Assembly (NCBI GenBank): GCA_030704615.1
Contig: CM060732.1
Coordinates: forward strand, 11,904,001 to 11,968,000
DNA from: Takakia lepidozioides
Lineage: Eukaryota > Streptophyta > Takakiopsida > Takakiales > Takakiaceae
Length of the DNA stretch: 64,000 nt
Direction of reading: 5' to 3'
Position 1 is the first letter of the stretch; every line of letters begins with the position of its first letter. A program made the translations under genes and the position numbers. Shown in pieces: positions 45,204-55,458 of the stretch. The notes under the pieces are model-generated. The model did no database searches and had not been told where the DNA came from. It was given only the letters and a program-made list of their open reading frames with translations.

Positions 45204-45992
45204 TGTCGCGCATCTCACTTCGGTAAGCTCCCGCACATATTGCAACACCTGCGGGCCAAGGATGAGCTGAATCAAAATTGAATGAAAGGTCGAACCAAAG
45301 TCATAGTTACTCGCTTTGATGCGCGCGCCTGACTCCCAACCTGGCCGCCGGGCCAACTTGGAGCTTCGGCTGCTCACCAAGACATAACGGTCCCCCTTTG
45401 ATCTCCCAAAGAACCCTCCACCGCTTTCGGCCCAGTGGGAATTCCCTTTGGTAGTTGGCAGTCCGGAACAGCTCCCCACTCTTTGGTCGCTTTCCGGCTC
45501 GCTCGCTTACTCACTAGTTTTTGGTCACCAACGGGCTTGCACCGTTCTCGGGGTTACTACTCCCCTTATATATACTTCTGTAGCTGTCCGCGGGGGGTTC
45601 ACAACCGGCCATGCCATTTTATGGCGAACCACCACGAAAACCCTCGACTCCCGGTGATGAGTCGCGGTGAGTCTTGGCCCACTCACCACGGCCCCTATGG
45701 ACCGTGATGAGTCCCAAGACTCCCCACGACTTCCACCACGAGGTCTCTGCCCCCATGGTGAGTCCTATGCCACCCCCACTAAGTCCCGCTAAGCTACCAC
45801 CACCCCTTGTGGAGCCACCCCACCGCAACCCGGTGTGCGGGGCTCCACCTAGTGAGCGCCTCCGCTTCCCTGAGTGCCTTGGGCACTCAAGGGTGCTTCG
45901 GCCCCCCATACCTATCGCTGCCGCTGCCCCCACCACAAGGGCAGCCCCTCATGTTTCCCGACCCCCTGCCCTCAAGGCAAAGGGCCACGACA
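45204..45992 (-). repeat. 5' LTR of element 2, with a ~64-bp insertion
   Basis: Termini TGTCGCGC...GCCACGACA. Compared with the other LTRs it carries about 64 extra bases at 45233-45296 (from GCACATATTGC to GGTCGAACC) near what is the 3' end on the coding strand. Confidence 0.85.
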
Positions 45993-47213
45993 CTTGGGCA
46001 CTCAAGGGTGCTTCAGCCCCCCATACCTATCGTTGCCGCTGCCCCCACCACGGGGGCAGCCCCTCATGTGTCCCGACCCCCTGCCCTCAAGGCAAAGGGC
46101 CGCGACACACACCCCTACCAACAGGGAGTCGATGTCCTCATCGACTTGTCCATTTTGTAGAAACGAACATCCAAGTTGTGGCGTCCCACATCAAGGAGTT
46201 TGTTTCCGTACCTTGGCGTCCCATGGCAAAGAACCAAACCCCACACTTGACTCTACTCTCCACTAGCTAGTTCGGCCGACTTCCTCCAAATCCCGGCCAA
46301 GGGTGGAGCCTCTCAAGCTCCTCCCAGTGCACTCTTCTTGGCCTACTTCAAGGCCAAGGAACGATCCTCCCTGAGGATCGAATCGCCTTACTGCAACAAC
46401 ATTGCTTGCGATCGCTCCTGATGCCGCTTTTGGCATCACTTTGCGCAAGGGTTCACCTCGAACCCCCTTTGACTAGGAAGATAACCTTGAACCAACCGTG
46501 CGCCCCAATCACTATAATTGGGTCCGTCTTGGAATGCTGGCCTGAGGTACGGGAACACGTCGAAGCCGCACTACGACTTCGTCCCGAGGCTACACGATTA
46601 TAGTACGTGAACGGAAGCACATAGTTTCCGCGTTAGCCCACACTAGAAGGCAACCACCTCGGTAGCGCAGTTATAGTACGCGCACGCGCCAGGTGCGCAC
46701 TAGCACGTGAACTCCCAAAGAAGGCGCATGTTTCCTTGCCCCTTGGATGGGAGTCACCCGATTTCGGCACTACGCAAACACACGATTAACCCAATTTACC
46801 TCTCCCACTTTTGTCAGCTAGCATGCATTCTACACACTAGCCAACCATACCATGCATCACCATTCCAAACAAAATAGGACACACAACATTTGGAACCCAT
46901 TTCCTTTATAACAAATTTTTGTACAATACAAGTTTTTGCAATCGGATTCCTGAGCTAGCTAAGCCGGGCTAAGCATGCATTTCCTCCCCCACGCTCCAAG
47001 GTTGATGTCCCCATCAATGCTTCTTCCGCTTTTGAGGTCGCCCTTCGAAAACTGCAACCGCCTCGGATGCGTTTCCCATTTCTGAGGCACGCACCCAAGA
47101 TGCCTCCACAAGATGATAGCCCTTCCATTTCACGAGATACTCCGTTTCTCGGTTCTTGAACCTCCTCGACTTAAGTACTGCCTCCACCTCGTACTCAGCC
47201 CGGGGGGTGCACT
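45993..47213 (-). mobile_element. Element 3: chromovirus remnant (part of 3' LTR, 3' UTR, integrase end)
   Basis: 45993-46107 is the first ~115 bases of a 3' LTR (reversed). 46108-47010 is the family's 3' untranslated region. 47014-47213 encodes the chromodomain end (EYLVKWKGYHLVEASW...EGRPQKRKKH). Homology stops abruptly at 47213 with GTACTCAG|CCCGGGG. It is the host element into whose LTR element 2 appears to have gone. Confidence 0.82.
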
Positions 47214-47345
47214 CCAACCAATATGTACCAGCCACGTGCGTGCACAGAAGGGGGTATTTTAAACCCCTCCATGTACAACATTATACATATAGAGGGGGGT
47301 TTATATCACCTTAAATATAATCTTACAGGAGGGGGTTACTAAGTT

Positions 47346-47425
47346 TTAGGAGTAGTCTAGTGGTAAGGGCGTAGAATGTGGCGTGACACATCGCGGGATC
47401 AAATCGCGATGCAATGTTTTTTTGC
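47346..47425 (+). mobile_element. tRNA-derived SINE-like head
   Basis: TAGTCTAGTGGTAAGG (47352-47367) fits a pol III A box as in tRNA genes. GGGATCAAATC (47395-47405) fits the B box GGTTCRANTC. The B box sits in a perfect 7-bp stem, CATCGCG (47389-47395) with CGCGATG (47405-47411), like a T-arm. No acceptor stem closes the structure, and a T-rich stretch follows, as in SINEs. Confidence 0.65.
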
Positions 47426-47554
47426 TTTTCTTTTTTTTCTTTTCTCCCCGCGATCTGTCTCCCGCGGGCTCTCTTTTCCCTCCTCCCCCGCACCCCTTCC
47501 GTGTCAGCATGGTCTTAGCATGCCATGAGCTTTGTGACCCCCTCTCTTTCTTGT

Positions 47555-47595
47555 TTTTTTTTTCCTCTTATCCCATAAGATCTTTGAGCTTCCTG
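47555..47595 (+). mobile_element. Degenerate LINE 3' end
   Basis: TCCCATAAGATCTTTGAGCTTCCTGCAG followed by GTGAAGTAC is a decayed version of the LINE 3' end at 60605-60645 (CCCATAAGCTCTATGAGCTT...). Confidence 0.5.
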
Positions 47596-47784
47596 CAGCC
47601 ATTGTGAAGTACAATCGCATTCTACCAAGATTTGGCGTTTGCGGAATAGTGGCACCCTTCCATGGCCTAAGCATACTCAACAAGGCCTGGCTCCGGAGGC
47701 TGAGACAGAAGCTTCAGTTCATCTTGTGGCTCCTGAGAAACCTGGTCGCTATCTCTCATTGGCGTCTGGTAGCACCTGCTGGTC

Positions 47785-48900
47785 CTAAGTTTGGTCATCG
47801 GGTTTGGGTTTTGATTCAGGTATGTCCAAACTGATTGCTTTTCTTTCGTTCTGTTCATCTGCGCCTCTCCACCTATCCTCAGCCTCGAGACTTTCAAAGT
47901 TGGTAAACAGGGGTATAGGCACAATTCCCTTGATAGAATTGAAGAGAGCGTCTCTTTGGTGAGAGAACCCCGGACAGTGTATCAGAAAACGAATACTGTC
48001 TTCAGGTTGCCCACACAACGGACGATTGCACTCTCACTTTCCTCTCTGCTTCTGTTTGCTGTTCAAAGGTAGGCTTCCTGCCCTGAGTTTAAATTTCAGT
48101 CTAGTGTCTGGAGTGGGTAGACCCTTGAGGTCATCCAAGATGTCCACCCCCATGTCACTGACTGGAACAAGTTTTTAGTGAGCCCCAAAGCTTTGCCCAT
48201 TTGGTGAGAGAACCCCAGACAGTGTATCAGAAAATGAATATTGTCTTCAGATTGCCCACACAATAGGAAGTGCACTCCCCCTTTCCTCTCTGCTTCTGTT
48301 TGCTATTCAAAGGTAGGCTTCCTTCCCTCAGTTTAAATTTCAGTCTAGTGCCGAGAGTGGGTGGACCCTTGAGGTCATCCAAGATGTCCTCCCCCATGTC
48401 ACTGACTAGAAACAAGTTCACGGAAGTTTTCTGCCTAACTTCATTTTCATTAGACAATCTCATGGCAACAGACATGGCTTTGGACACTACAGCCTCTAAG
48501 TCGGATTTATCCAGCAGTGTCAAGACTTGCGGATCCAGGTCCAGGTCCTTGAGAATCTCTTCTACTCTGGTGTTGGGAAAACACATTTTGATCTCAGTCC
48601 AAACCAGGAAGTGGTCAGAGGTACCAATATCAGTTCTGTCGATCATCGAAGAGAAACACTCGGGGAACAAATTTTTGTCCATTATGATATAGTCCACAAT
48701 GGAACGTTCCCCAGTTTGGGATTTCTCACGAGTCCACTGCACTTGGTCACCTCTTGTCTTGTTATTCAAGGTCAAAAGCTGAAGCTCTTCCAGACAGTTA
48801 ATTAACCGTCTGCCATTAGAATTCAGCTCGTCCTCACCAGAAGACCCAATGATATCGTCCTAATGGAGCCCTTTGCCCACTTGCGCATTGAAGTCACCTT
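47785..48900 (-). mobile_element. LINE remnant: endonuclease end plus zinc-binding end
   Basis: On the minus strand, GDFNAQVGK (about 48880), SIVDYIIMDKN and GTSDHFLVW are the endonuclease/exonuclease/phosphatase motifs of a LINE endonuclease. They run directly into the RVEEILKDLDL block also seen at 480-750. The zinc-binding motif CGQPED...FLIHCPGFSH is at 47.95-48.02 kb. The stretch 47960-48420 is an internal tandem duplication (~240 bp, two copies), so the zinc region and preceding block are present twice. The RT domain is missing. Confidence 0.78.
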
Positions 48901-49702
48901 GCAATAGCACCACAAACATGAAGAGAAGCTTTGGAATCTGACACTTTTCTGCCCCCAGTCAATGGTGGGACAATGTGGGTGGATGGTCAACTGGAAACTG
49001 CAGCGGCAACAGCGCAATTGATAGAGCAAGGCATTGCTGATGAAGGTACCTTCTTCAACACATTTCAGCCTGAGGGCACCTTCTGGTTTGACCTGTTTCA
49101 ACCTGTTTTTCCTCTCATCCTCCTCAGCCCTGAAGCATATGTATTGAATTCTGTAAGTTAGCTCGTTGGGTGGATTTGCGGTGCGTTGGAGTGACTTTGC
49201 AAGTTTAGGGCCGAGGTGGCAGCATGATAGGGAGGGGTAGCTGTTGATGCAGGGAGAGGATCGTGGGTGCAAAATCATCCAAGAGGGCCAGATTTGGAGC
49301 AAGGAACAGCGCTGGCAGGAGTTCTATAAATATGATCCACAACGGTGGGACAATATTGTCAACAAGGTGAGTTTTCTTCATGCAACATCGTAGGGAGTTT
49401 GACAGAACTTTGTATTTAAATATGTTAGTGTGGAGGGAGGGGTAGCCGCTGATGCAAGGATGGACTGTGGGTTCAGGATCACCCAAGAGGGCTACCAGTA
49501 GTGGAAGTAGCAGCATTTGGTCAATAGCAGCAGCAAGAATTAGCAACGTCAAACTCATCAATCAGGTACTTGCTTCTGTATACATTTCATCATCTTATCA
49601 ACGTAGTCCCTACTTGGACCGCCTATAGGGTTGTATAAAACAGGACTTTGGAACCTTCCAACCCGGGTGCTTTGTTATTGGTCTATCAAGATCTGATTTG
49701 AA
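48901..49702 (+). pseudogene. Possible relics of an OSB-like (organellar ssDNA-binding) gene
   Basis: Two short stretches look like the plant OSB 'PDF' motif (an LW start followed by NPxQWWDNR). EEKLWNLTLF and, one frame over, APSQWWDNVGG lie at about 48920-48985. WQEFYKYDPQRWDNIVNK at about 49305-49370 is followed by GTGAGT. A third diverged block near 49440-49565 aligns to the second at DNA level but carries stops. The frames are broken, so I read this as a decayed, internally duplicated fragment. The family assignment is tentative. Confidence 0.35.
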
Positions 49703-51931
49703 ATGTTTTCATTGCATTTTGCAGGTGAACTCATCATGGAAGAAGAGTTGGAAGTAAAAGTCCTGCTCGTTGGAGGAGATGCATCACCAAACATGCTTGG
49801 TTCTGTGTTCACTATGCAAGGTGTCACATACAAATGCATCCGAGCAGAAATTATAGGTGATGAACTTGTCTCAGCAAAATTTCATTTCCTTTCCATGGGG
49901 GGTAGTGTCCTTTCAGCCAAGCAAGAAGAGAGGATGGTTCTGAAAGGGGATACTGTACACATTAAGATTTCAGACCAAAACGATGGGGACCAAGGATTGA
50001 AAAGACCTCTATCTTCCAGTGGTTCTACGATCTTGCATGAGGACAGACCAGGCGAGGACCCGACACCAGTGTCTACCAAGATGAGGATGGACCCTGATAC
50101 ACCCTTTGCTGGCGATGGTGGAAATGAAGACTATGCACATGAGCATGCACTTCAGCAGAGATCTGGTAGATTGTGCAGCACGTTGGCTACATCCAACGAT
50201 ATTCAAAAATGGCAGAAAGATATTAGAGCCGTTGAAAGGAAAATCTCTGCAGAAGGACGATGCGACAAGTTTGAGCTGATGACAAAGGATCAACAAGGAC
50301 AAGCAATGTTCCATATATGGTGTGTTGAGTGTGAGGATGTTTATGCACGGTCTGGGAAAAACAAACCATATGATGCATGTGCAAACTTTATGAGATCTCA
50401 TTTGAGGAGTGAGGGGCATCGCATAGCCTATGAGAGACGTCATGGGAAGGGTTCATCACAATGTGTCATCAGCCCTGTAAATGCAGATGAAGCATTAGAC
50501 GCAAAGAAGAACAAGGTGAAGGAGGCATTAGAGGAAGTCGCTCGGTTTTGTGAGGACAATCCTGGAAACAGATTTGAGATTGTGGAAGCCACAATTGGAG
50601 ACTATTCGCAGTTGGGTTCCATAAGGATTAGGTGCCCACTTGATTCGAAGTGGCTACTCTTGTTTCCAAGGACATGTTCTTTGCAATCTTCTTTGACAGA
50701 GCATGTGAAAGGAAAAACTCATGTCGATGTAGAGATTTGCCAAAAGGTTGAAAGTAGTGAAGGACCTTGCAAAAAGAGAGGAAGGCCTCCAAAGCCTATG
50801 ATTGCCAAAGATGTAAAGCAACGGGATCTAAGCTCTTTCTTGGTCAATCAACCTGTGTTGCCGTCCCCACCACTTGACAATCCAATTGTGGCATCAACAA
50901 TGGGAGCATCCTCGTCACAAACTCCATACGCTTGTGTTGACGCTGCCCAACGGGGAGATCTGATCGAGGATTGACAATTACAACAAAGGTCCCAATGCAA
51001 CAAAGGAAGAGACAGTTTGTGTTGGGGCCTATGGGATGAATGGTGGGAGTACAACCAGCAGAGAATAAGTCTGAAACCATTCCTTCAAGATAGCAAGGGA
51101 GGAAAGAAGTGGTATGTCGAGCCGTTGACAAATGCAACCATCACTCTAAACAATCAAGAGCATAAGGTTGTTGGTACGTTTCGGCACACGGATTGTTTTA
51201 GAGTGTCATTGGATGGGGAGCCATTTCCAAACTTGAGATGTTCAGCATGTTCTTCCATTCCCTTGGAAAATGACTTCAGAATGAGGGTATATAGAGAAAG
51301 AGGTGCCATGGAATGTAGAGGGGAGAGAGATACTGGCAAGGGAAGAAGGTTGTCATATCTTGGAAATGCGGAGATTGTCAAACAAGTTTACAAAAACAGA
51401 CAGGAGTTGAGGCAGTTGAGGTTCAAATTGTGGGAGGCCAGGACCAAAGTGGCATCCTTGTCTGTGCGATGTAGGAGTTTGAAGGAGTCTGGGATTGAGG
51501 CAATTGAAAGAGGAGATGTTCTCAAATTTTGTCGTGATATTGTTGATGCACATAGGAGGGGGGATTTTGAAGGAAAAGAAAGTTTGTGGGATTTTCTTGT
51601 TGATATGGGCAAGAATATTGACAGGTCTCCACAAGGGAAGAGGTATGGTACTAGCACAAAAACAATGTTTGAGACTGTGCAGCTTTGGGGGGGATTGCAT
51701 CATTTTTTGGCTTCAAATGTGGGGGGTCCTTCTATTGATACTACAAGACGGTCTTTGAGGAAAGGTTTGAAGTATAGAGCGGGAGAAACGGATGATATAT
51801 TTCAGCATGTGGCTGGAATTTACAGAGATGTGATGGAAGATGCAAATATTCCATTGGGAAGCATCCCAGTGATGGTGGCCGAAGATGAAACTGTTGTGAA
51901 GCGATTGGTACGTTGGATTTACAGATACTAA
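49703..51931 (+). pseudogene. Transposase-like protein with zinc-finger and AT-hook motifs, one in-frame TGA
   Basis: One frame stays open over ~743 codons except for TGA at 50972-50974. The start is ATG 49703 or, more likely, 49736 (MEEELEVKVLLVGG), since 49722-49724 is a good splice acceptor. In order there is an N-terminal beta-rich region, a CVEC...H-x5-H zinc-finger-like block (about 50320-50440), a second C...H block (about 50630-50720), and the AT-hook KKRGRPPKP (about 50770). After the TGA come CWGLWDEWWEYNQQ, WYVEP and a CSAC pair. The end VMVAEDETVVKRLVRW looks like the first acidic block of a DDE-type nuclease. It stops soon after, at 51931, or is spliced at ATTG|GTACGT. I do not recognise the family by name. 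A transposase or domesticated derivative is inferred. Confidence 0.6.
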
Positions 51932-52095
51932 TTAAAGAACAGGCTGAAATCCCGGGGGGTTTTGCATGCACTGCGACACCTGCAGCTGCAATGATAATTA
52001 TCTCTTCCACGAACCCCAATAAATTCACGATAAATCTCCACACTTTCACCCTCTTGGTCATCGTCTACATCACAATCCTCAACGTTAGCAGCTGA

Positions 52096-52711
52096 AAGAT
52101 CAGCAAGTTCGTACAGCTCAAGTCCTTTGGTTCAGACCTGTTGAGAATTAATGCGGATATAGTGGAAAAGGTGAAGCGGGACCACAGGGAGCTTGAGGAA
52201 GATTACTCCAACTACAAGAGGGCGCACAGGAACGGCGACGAGGAGGACGCCCGCAAGTGGTTCAACCAGTTTGTTTGGGAGATTTCGCGGCACTCGGTGT
52301 CGGAGGAGCTCGTGCTGTATCCATTGCTGGAGAAGAAGGGCGGCAAGGGCAAGGAGCTGGCCGACAAGTCGCGCGCCGATCATCAGAAGATCAGGCAGGA
52401 GCTGGAGGAGATTCAATCCATCAAGGACCCCCTCCTGTTTGAGCAAGCTAGACAGAATTATGGAGGATTTGCGGGAGCACTTTAACTTGGAAGAGAACGA
52501 GGATCTGATCTTTATTCAGGAGCATTTGGATCTTCAGGCGAGAGAAAGGGTTGGGAAGACGTTTGATATGGGGAAGAAGCTTGCGCCCACGCGCCCCCAT
52601 GCCGGCGTGCCCAACAAATCTGCGGCGCTTGAGGCGGCGATCGGGTTGCTGATGAAACCGATCGACTCGCTCCGCGATGTTTTCACCCCGTTCCCCGAAG
52701 ACAAAAAGTGA
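52096..52711 (+). CDS. Hemerythrin (HHE) domain protein, frameshifted
   Basis: The first frame (52096-about 52445) contains GSDLLRINADIVEKVKRDH, ISRHSVSEELVLYPLLEK and ADHQKIRQ. The domain continues one frame over from about 52444 with KLDRIMEDLREHF and NLEENEDL, then GKTFDMGKKLAPTRPH, and ends LRDVFTPFPEDKK (stop at 52709-52711). The H, HxxxE, H, HxxxE iron-ligand pattern is complete across both frames. The break at GAGCAAGCTAGAC needs one extra or two missing bases and has no splice signals. No ATG precedes the domain after the upstream TGA (52093-52095), so an unseen 5' exon, possibly spliced at CGTACAG (52116), or loss of the start is needed. Hemerythrin domains bind a di-iron centre; the role in plants is unclear. 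Confidence 0.75.
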
Positions 52712-55458
52712 AGATCAAGAAAAAACACAAGCAGAAGGAAGAGCTGATGTTCTGGGGCGTGTTTTTTTTGTTGATATGTTGAACAGCCTGGTCGAGCGAG
52801 GCTGGTTTTTGAAATATTGCTTGCTGCAGAAGTGAGACAGTGGTTGCGAGAGTTTTTTCTAAGGAGACTAATGCGAACATGAGCATAGTACATACATGTA
52901 ATTGTTAATAGGAATTATGAGAAGGTGTTTATGAATACATTCAATAATTACTGTGATGATCAGTTTTCACGAGACAATGGATGCTGTTTGCTTTACACAC
53001 ATGAAGCTAAATATGAGAGAAGCACCCAGGCGATGCATTGTTCCGGCAGAGGCGATGCATTGTAATGCATGCAGGATATGTGACATAATTTCTCTGCTGT
53101 TTGCGATGCGTTGAGCTCTATGATTTGTGAAGCTGATTCATGATTTTCTGTCCTGAGATCTTACAGTGTCAAATGCTGTGTCTTTGTATGAAGGTTCCAT
53201 CTTCTAAGAACTTTGGAGGTTGGACGTGCACTTGAAATGCATTGATCAATGTGATAAACTGATAAAAGCTAACTACATATACGAGAACAAGTGAAGCGCT
53301 TGCGTAGTGATGCGACTGTCGTCGTCTTTCGAGGGTGGCAAGTGGCCATTACCTCGTATCACTAGTACACGTTGTCAAATAGCCCCCCCTAACATTATCC
53401 CTGAGAAGGTTTGCCCATGTTTTGCTCTAGTACGTTAGGGTTGAGAGGAAACTTGAATAAAGACGATTGATAGTTATAACTAATTTTTATTTATTTTTTG
53501 TTTTTTAATTTTTTGTTTTACTAATTCGATTTCACTAAAACCTGGATAAATGACGGGAAATTACATCTTATAACTACCCCGCTTCCTTCTCTCTCTCTCA
53601 CACCCGGGCATGCGCTTGCATTCTTGATCCGATCGATGTGTTGTGATTGTAATTTTAATTGTCGTGGTTCTCAGGATTTGGTCTTGAGCATGACGTGGAT
53701 CCAATCCGCTGAAAGCAAACTCAGCTCAAGCTGTTTGAAATCGTGTCTGTCCTCCCTGCTTCTGGATGTTTAGCTGCATTGTGCTGTTCGTATTGTCTAA
53801 GATTGCATGTCAATTTTGTTTTTGCTACCAATTTTTTCGTGTAGCGTCTTAGCTTCAATGCTGCGCCCTTGTGTAGCTTGTTTAGGATAGAATGTCTGTG
53901 GCATGTCTCTCTCTGCGCAGTTTTGTTAGGACTCGGCCGCTGTGAAGCCGTGGAGCTGATATATTTAACACAGGATGTAGAACGCGATGCTAGCGGTTTT
54001 CCCGACCTGAAAAATGTCTAGTGATGATGAATCACTGAGTGTGTTCTTCCTAAGCAACGTCTGAAAGGCAGGCATTGTGAGATATTGTACACGATATATC
54101 CTGGGTGAGGATTTCAGGCGTTACATTCGGATTTGGGAGGGTTGGACTCATCGGTATCAAGCAACCGTGTCGTACACTTTCAGCATCGTATTTCATGATA
54201 GGTATTGGAGGTGATCAATCACCTCCCTGGACAATTCATGAAGGTCTCATGAAACTCATGTCTCACCAATGACCAAATCTCCGACCGCATTTTCTCTGTA
54301 ATGCACCACGCTCTGCACACCGTCCATGTCATTGGTTCAGTAGACGCCTTTACACTGCAGTGGTGGGTTTTTGGAGTCAGACACCGAATTACCCTAACCT
54401 CTTCAGTGGCTTGCAACCTTTCTGGTCTAGTATATTATTCCGAAATGGTCTCATCACTCTTCAATGGGAGCAGTGGAAGAGGCAGAAGCGCCAATGCTTC
54501 AAATGCTCATCAAATACAATTTTCTCTTCCCCAATTGGCAGCATAAAACTACACATCGCGTTTGAGAAAAATGTCAAAGATGTTATTGCTTTGCAGGGAA
54601 TGCAAATTCGATTTCTCGATGGATTATCATCTGATGTGCGCAGATGCCATTACTGTGTTACATTGGATGAAAATGGCGCCTCCACACACCTCGAATGCAC
54701 AACATTTACTCGGAAAATGATCCTGTTTGGAGGTTCCCTTTCAACTGCAACTTTCTGCAATCAATGTTCCATCTGTAACCAATCCGATTGCAGAAGGAAT
54801 GTTATCTCCCAGGCCTTCTTACAGTTAGACAGGGGCGTATCTGGTCGAGCGTAGGAGTATGGAAGTCATGGCCTTTGAATCATCCTGCCAATCTCCACAA
54901 ATCGAGTTACGGTGGGGAGATGTAAGCTGGTGGGGCAAACAGTTGGCTTGTACGGCCGTGCACAAGTGATGTGGATGGATGCGAATGATACCTGTGACAT
55001 TGACCCATTTGAAGATGCCATAAAAGAGGCAAGGAATCTCTCCCATGCTCTTCCTCGGACCTTCTTTTCCCCTTGGTGCCACTACCGTCATGTGTGTCTT
55101 TGCACCATGAGCCTCGTAACAGCATTCTTCTTCTTCGTCTTGTATTGTTTTCTGTCCCTGCTGTCGCCACTCCTGCCACTCTTGCTGCTTCTTTCAAAGA
55201 GTGTGTTCGAATTTCTATTTACGTCCTAACTCTGTCTCAAGGTTTCTCTTTTCTTCATGGCTTTCAGCTGTATTATTACTTGGTGCGTCACAATGTGTTT
55301 TGTGTCCCCGCACCTATTTGTCTGCAACATGTGAAGTGGCAATAATACAACTAGCACCTCCTTTTGGACTGTACCCAGTAGGTGTGGTTAGCGCTTCTGA
55401 GTGTAATTCAATTTTTGAGCTAATCACTGAATTATCCATTCCTTTGCCTCCTTGGCAG
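52712..55458. other. Intergenic, no gene recognised
   Basis: Holds a CT run (about 53590), an AT-rich stretch (53460-53530) and a duplicated GGCGATGCATTGT (53031 and 53051). The ORF at 54360-54854 has several Cys pairs (CHYC, CNQCSICNQSDC) but no recognisable domain. The promoter and first exon of the PPP4R4-like gene should lie in the right part. Confidence 0.45.

Larger units (their letters stand above)
32518..45992 (-). mobile_element. Minus-strand Ty3/gypsy chromovirus (element 2), interrupted by element 1
   Basis: Read on the minus strand: 5' LTR 45992-45204, PBS 45201-45190, gag, protease-RT, integrase with chromodomain, 3' UTR, 3' LTR. The 3' LTR is split into 40218-40132 and 33163-32518 by the plus-strand element 1. 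LTR ends are TGTCGCG...CGCGACA. The element lacks RNase H and carries other lesions (see findings). Left of 32518 is the copia remnant, right of 45992 a third chromovirus remnant; the two flanks do not share a 5-bp target duplication. Confidence 0.85.

Noticed and set aside
47346-47425. A functional tRNA gene
   Set aside because: The A and B boxes are present, but no 7-bp acceptor stem or anticodon arm closes the cloverleaf.
54360-54854. 164-codon Cys-containing ORF as a zinc-binding protein gene
   Set aside because: No recognisable domain or splice partners, and it overlaps another ORF. Not enough to call a gene.
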